This document shows, piece after piece, positions 60,063 to 64,000 of a DNA stretch of 64,000 bases. The DNA is taken from positions 155,001-219,000 of the forward strand of contig JAXCGZ010015125.1 of NCBI GenBank assembly GCA_037179515.1. Reading direction: 5' to 3'. The first letter of the stretch is position 1. The number at the start of each line of letters is the position of its first letter. The DNA comes from Halocaridina rubra. Its lineage: Eukaryota; Arthropoda; Malacostraca; Decapoda; Atyidae. The translations under genes were made by a program, and so were the position numbers. The notes below the pieces were generated by a model that saw only the letters and a list, made by a program, of their open reading frames with translations, made no database searches and was not told the origin of the DNA.

Positions 60063-62588
60063 CTCAGTTGTTAACATGGCACGGGAGAAAAAATGTAGGA
60101 TTTTGATTATGGGAGACTTTAATCATAAAGAGATAGATTGGATAAATCTTGACCCACACAGTGGTGAGGACTCATTCGGGGCAAGATTCCTAGATTGCGT
60201 ACAAGGGAATTTCCTACACCAACATGTAATGGAACCAACAAGAGCCAGGGGTGGGGATGAGCCATCACTACTTGATCTAGTGTTCACAGATAATGTGTTG
60301 GATATTGAAAATATTGAGTATGAACCACCAATTGGAAAGAGTGACCACTGTGTGTTGTTGATGGAGTATATCATTGAAGATATTCTTCCTGAGAGTAGAG
60401 GCACTGAGGACATGAGGAGGAACTATCCGAAAGGAGATTACATCAAAATGAATGAGCTTTTTGCAGTTATTGACTGGAGAACCTTATTTTACAACAAATC
60501 TGTACAAGAAATGTATGACATCTTTTGTGAGAAATATGGGAAGATAGTAGATTGCTGCATACCTGTCACCAAAGTAGGTGTAATTCATGCCAGAGAGAAA
60601 TGGTTCGATAATGGGTGTAAAAGAGCTAAGGAGTGGAGAGACAAATGCTGGAAAAGGTATAGGAGGAGAAAAAACATAAATGCCTGGCAAACCTACAAAA
60701 GAGCAAGAAATGACTACCTAAGTAAAAGGAGAGAGGCAGAGAGAGATTATGAGAGGGACATCACCAGGAAGGCTAAAGAAAATCCCAAGCTTTTCCACAG
60801 CTTTATCAGAGGAAAACTGAAGGTAAAAGAACAGGTTTTAAGGCTAAAGAGAGCGGATGGAAGCATCACTGAGACGGACGAAGAGATCTGCAAAGAATTG
60901 AACAAGGAGTTTCAGTCAGTATTTACAGTAGAAAATACCCCACCCCCTCAGATTGCAGTGATAGAAGCTCAAGGGCCGGTATTAGAGAACATCAACCTTA
61001 CAGCCACAGAGGTATGCAAAGCGCTGATGGATTTAGATGTTCATAAAGCTACAGGTTCTGATGACATATCCCCTCATGTGCTTAAAAAATGCGCAAACAC
61101 AATATCAGTGGCACTAAGTATCATATTTAAGGAGTCACTGGAGTCGGGGGAGATTCCAAGATGCTGGAAACAAGCAAATGTGATACCTATCTTCAAAAAG
61201 GGAAGGAGGGATACAGCTCTGAACTATAGACCAGTTTCCTTGACCAGCATAGTTTGCAAAGTTATGGAGAAACTACTAAGGAAACATATCTCTCTTCACT
61301 TGGAATCCTTCAACTTTTTGTCAGTGAGGCAACATGGCTTCAGAGAAGGTAGATCAACAGTAACAAACTTATTAGAATTTTATGATGAGGTAAGCCAAAT
61401 CTTACAGGAAAGAGAGGGCTGGGCAGATTGCATATTCCTAGACTTCCAGAAAGCGTTTGACACTGTTCCACATGGGAGACTTATTAGGAAGCTGCAATCA
61501 ATGGCTAGAATAGGTGGAAATGTTTTGGAATGGATAAAAACTTACTTAGAAGGAAGGGAACAGAGGGTTAGAGTAAGACACTCAGTGTCTGAATGGAGAA
61601 GAGTTAGTAGTGGAGTTCCACAGGTTCAGTTTTAGGGCCACTTTTGTTCCTTGTATATGTAAATGACCTACCAGAGTCTGTAAATTCATTCATGAATATG
61701 TTTGCAGATGATGCAAAGATTGTGAAGAAAGTAAAAAACGAGAACAATGGTAGAGAACTTCAGGAGGATCTAAATAATCTGCATGAGTGGTCAGAAAAGT
61801 GGCTAATGAAATTCAATACCTCAAAATGTAAGGTAATGAGAATGGGTACAAGTGCAAGAAGGCCCAAGCTTGACTACTCGGTGGCTGGAGTACAACTTCA
61901 AGAGACAGAAAATGAGAGAGATCTAGGAGTAAACATACTGGCAGATTTGTCTCCAGAAATACATATAAATGGCGTAGTAAGGGCAGCATATGCATTCTTA
62001 TCAAATGTAAGGGTAGCCTTCAGGCACATGGACAAGGAAATGTTCAGAAATATTTATGTAACCTATGTGAGGCCAAAACTCGAATATGCAGGCTCCTTTT
62101 GGAATCCGCACTTGAAAAAGCACATAGCTAAGCTTGAAAAAGTTCAAAGACATGCCACGAAACTGGTGCCAGAAATACGCAATCTCGGTTATGATGAGAG
62201 GCTGAGGGAATTAGACTTGCCATCACTCGAAGCTAGAAGAGTAAGGGGGGATATGGTGACAGTCTTTAAATTCCTTCATGGTTATGATAGAGTGGATAGG
62301 GATCGATATTTCGATATGGCTGGCTCTAGAACTAGAGGTCATAGTTTGAAGCTTCGTAAGAAAACTTCTTTGCAGGATGTAAGGAAATACTTTTTCAGTG
62401 TAAGAGTAGTTGATAATTGGAATTGGCTAAGCGAGGAGGTAGTTAATGCTATCTCAATCCATAGTTTTAAGGACAGGTACGATAAGTATCACTAAGTCTA
62501 AAATGGAACCGATCAGGAGACGGGAAGATACGAGCTTTGGGCTCTTTCCCGTAAGCACAATTAGGTAATCACAATTAGGTAATCACAC
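60057..62588 (+). mobile_element. LINE-2 array unit 2
   Basis: Starts at the LINE-2 position equal to 8463 in copy A ('cataaactcagttgttaac'), so about the first 140 endonuclease residues are absent. Ends with two copies of the 14-bp tail unit where unit 1 has one. Confidence 0.93.
60063..62495 (+). pseudogene. LINE-2 unit 2 ORF2: endonuclease (partial) + RT, one frameshift
   Basis: Open for 519 codons from ATG 60076 to the frameshift, then for 283 codons (61644-62495). Endonuclease: 'RILIMGDFNHKEIDW', 'PSLLDLVFTDN', 'IGKSDHCVLLM'. Linker: 'MYDIFCEKYGKIVDCCIP', 'KAKENPKLFHSFIRGK'. RT: 'KATGSDDISPHVLKK', 'LNYRPVSLTSIVCKVMEK', 'QHGFREGRSTVTNLLE', 'LDFQKAFDTVPHGR', 'GVPQ' (frameshift, one G lost in 'ccacaggttcag' at 61619-61630), 'FADDAKIV'. 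The C-terminus ends 'SIHSFKDRYDKYH'. Apart from the missing G and the absent 5' part, the coding sequence is undamaged. Confidence 0.92.
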
Positions 62589-62669
62589 ACTCACACACAG
62601 ATAGGGTGGGGCACTGGTCCAACACAAAAATGCTTACAATGCAAAGAAAATATTAACAGAACGCATAAA
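62589..62669 (+). repeat. segment J, inverted copy 2
   Basis: Identical to 59982-60062. The array period is 2607 bp from J to J. Confidence 0.95.
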
Positions 62670-64000
62670 CTCAGTTGTTAACATGGCACGGGAGAAAAAA
62701 TGTAGGATTTTGATTATGGGAGACTTTAATCATAAAGAGATAGATTGGATAAATCTTGACCCACACAGTGGTGAGGACTCATTCGGGGCAAGATTCCTAG
62801 ATTGCGTACAAGGGAATTTCCTACACCAACATGTAATGGAACCAACAAGAGCCAGGGGTGGGGATGAGCCATCACTACTTGATCTAGTGTTCACAGATAA
62901 TGTGTTGGATATTGAAAATATTGAGTATGAACCACCAATTGGAAAGAGTGACCACTGTGTGTTGTTGATGGAGTATATCATTGAAGATATTCTTCCTGAG
63001 AGTAGAGGCACTGAGGACATGAGGAGGAACTATCCGAAAGGAGATTACATCAAAATGAATGAGCTTTTTGCAGTTATTGACTGGAGAACCTTATTTTACA
63101 ACAAATCTGTACAAGAAATGTATGACATCTTTTGTGAGAAATATGGGAAGATAGTAGATTGCTGCATACCTGTCACCAAAGTAGGTGTAATTCATGCCAG
63201 AGAGAAATGGTTCGATAATGGGTGTAAAAGAGCTAAGGAGTGGAGAGACAAATGCTGGAAAAGGTATAGGAGGAGAAAAAACATAAATGCCTGGCAAACC
63301 TACAAAAGAGCAAGAAATGACTACCTAAGTAAAAGGAGAGAGGCAGAGAGAGATTATGAGAGGGACATCACCAGGAAGGCTAAAGAAAATCCCAAGCTTT
63401 TCCACAGCTTTATCAGAGGAAAACTGAAGGTAAAAGAACAGGTTTTAAGGCTAAAGAGAGCGGATGGAAGCATCACTGAGACGGACGAAGAGATCTGCAA
63501 AGAATTGAACAAGGAGTTTCAGTCAGTATTTACAGTAGAAAATACCCCACCCCCTCAGATTGCAGTGATAGAAGCTCAAGGGCCGGTATTAGAGAACATC
63601 AACCTTACAGCCACAGAGGTATGCAAAGCGCTGATGGATTTAGATGTTCATAAAGCTACAGGTTCTGATGACATATCCCCTCATGTGCTTAAAAAATGCG
63701 CAAACACAATATCAGTGGCACTAAGTATCATATTTAAGGAGTCACTGGAGTCGGGGGAGATTCCAAGATGCTGGAAACAAGCAAATGTGATACCTATCTT
63801 CAAAAAGGGAAGGAGGGATACAGCTCTGAACTATAGACCAGTTTCCTTGACCAGCATAGTTTGCAAAGTTATGGAGAAACTACTAAGGAAACATATCTCT
63901 CTTCACTTGGAATCCTTCAACTTTTTGTCAGTGAGGCAACATGGCTTCAGAGAAGGTAGATCAACAGTAACAAACTTATTAGAATTTTATGATGAGGTAA
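62664..64000 (+). pseudogene. LINE-2 array unit 3 (runs off the window)
   Basis: I found no difference from unit 2 (60057-61393) over the 1337 bp visible. The frame is open from the ATG at 62683 to the window edge, in the RT N-terminal region. Confidence 0.93.

Noticed and set aside
60123..60690. Minus-strand open frames repeated in the LINE-2 units
   Set aside because: Antisense to the endonuclease region; repeated because the units are duplicated.

Overview
The window looks like nuclear DNA of a decapod crustacean (shrimp, crab or crayfish type). The grounds are very dense dinucleotide microsatellites ((AT)n, (CT)n, (GT)n; about 3.4 kb by my hand count), CR1-group and RTE non-LTR retrotransposons, Tigger/pogo DNA transposons, several tRNA-like SINEs, TTAGG-type telomere-like tracts and a split invertebrate Ig-superfamily gene. 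Nothing bacterial or viral was recognised. The organism call is inference from repeat content and was not checked against any database.

Layout. 1-2600: SINE fragment, (AT)n, a composite repeat called X1 here, (ATT)n. 2641-7378: a nearly complete CR1-group LINE (LINE-1) whose ORF1 and ORF2 share one reading frame, separated by a single UAG in a leaky-looking context (UAG CAA UCA). 8041-10985: a decayed copy of a second CR1-type LINE (LINE-2). 11094-12590: inverted copy of the composite repeat (X2) and SINEs with (AT)n tails. 12591-28907: four Tigger elements in strictly alternating orientation (-,+,-,+), seated in or beside (TA)n; the second is split by an RTE insertion with a 15-bp target-site duplication. 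29410-30208: relic of another Tigger family. 30.2-38 kb: mostly unassigned sequence with an eroded tandem array, a six-copy ~180-bp satellite inside repeat X3, and a 343-bp MITE.

The only host gene found runs on the minus strand from 56545 down to 38962. Eleven exons with matching splice phases encode 545 residues: three Ig domains, one fibronectin III domain, an acidic linker and a C-terminal GPI-type signal. This is the layout of Klingon/Wrapper-type neural adhesion proteins. The exon(s) for the start codon and signal peptide were not found. Introns carry SINEs, MITEs, two foldback sequences and long microsatellites.

56.8-64 kb: a 552-bp (GT)n tract, an old LINE relic, and then a tandem array of LINE-2 copies. 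Between array units sits an 81-bp segment that is an exact inverted copy of sequence 2 kb upstream, and each segment/LINE junction has 6 bp of microhomology. The shared frameshift in the copies points to segmental (or assembly) duplication rather than independent retrotransposition.

Most coding capacity here belongs to mobile elements. The Tigger copies are all visibly damaged. LINE-1, the RTE and the tandem LINE-2 carry few lesions, several of them single-base changes in homopolymer runs that could be sequencing errors.
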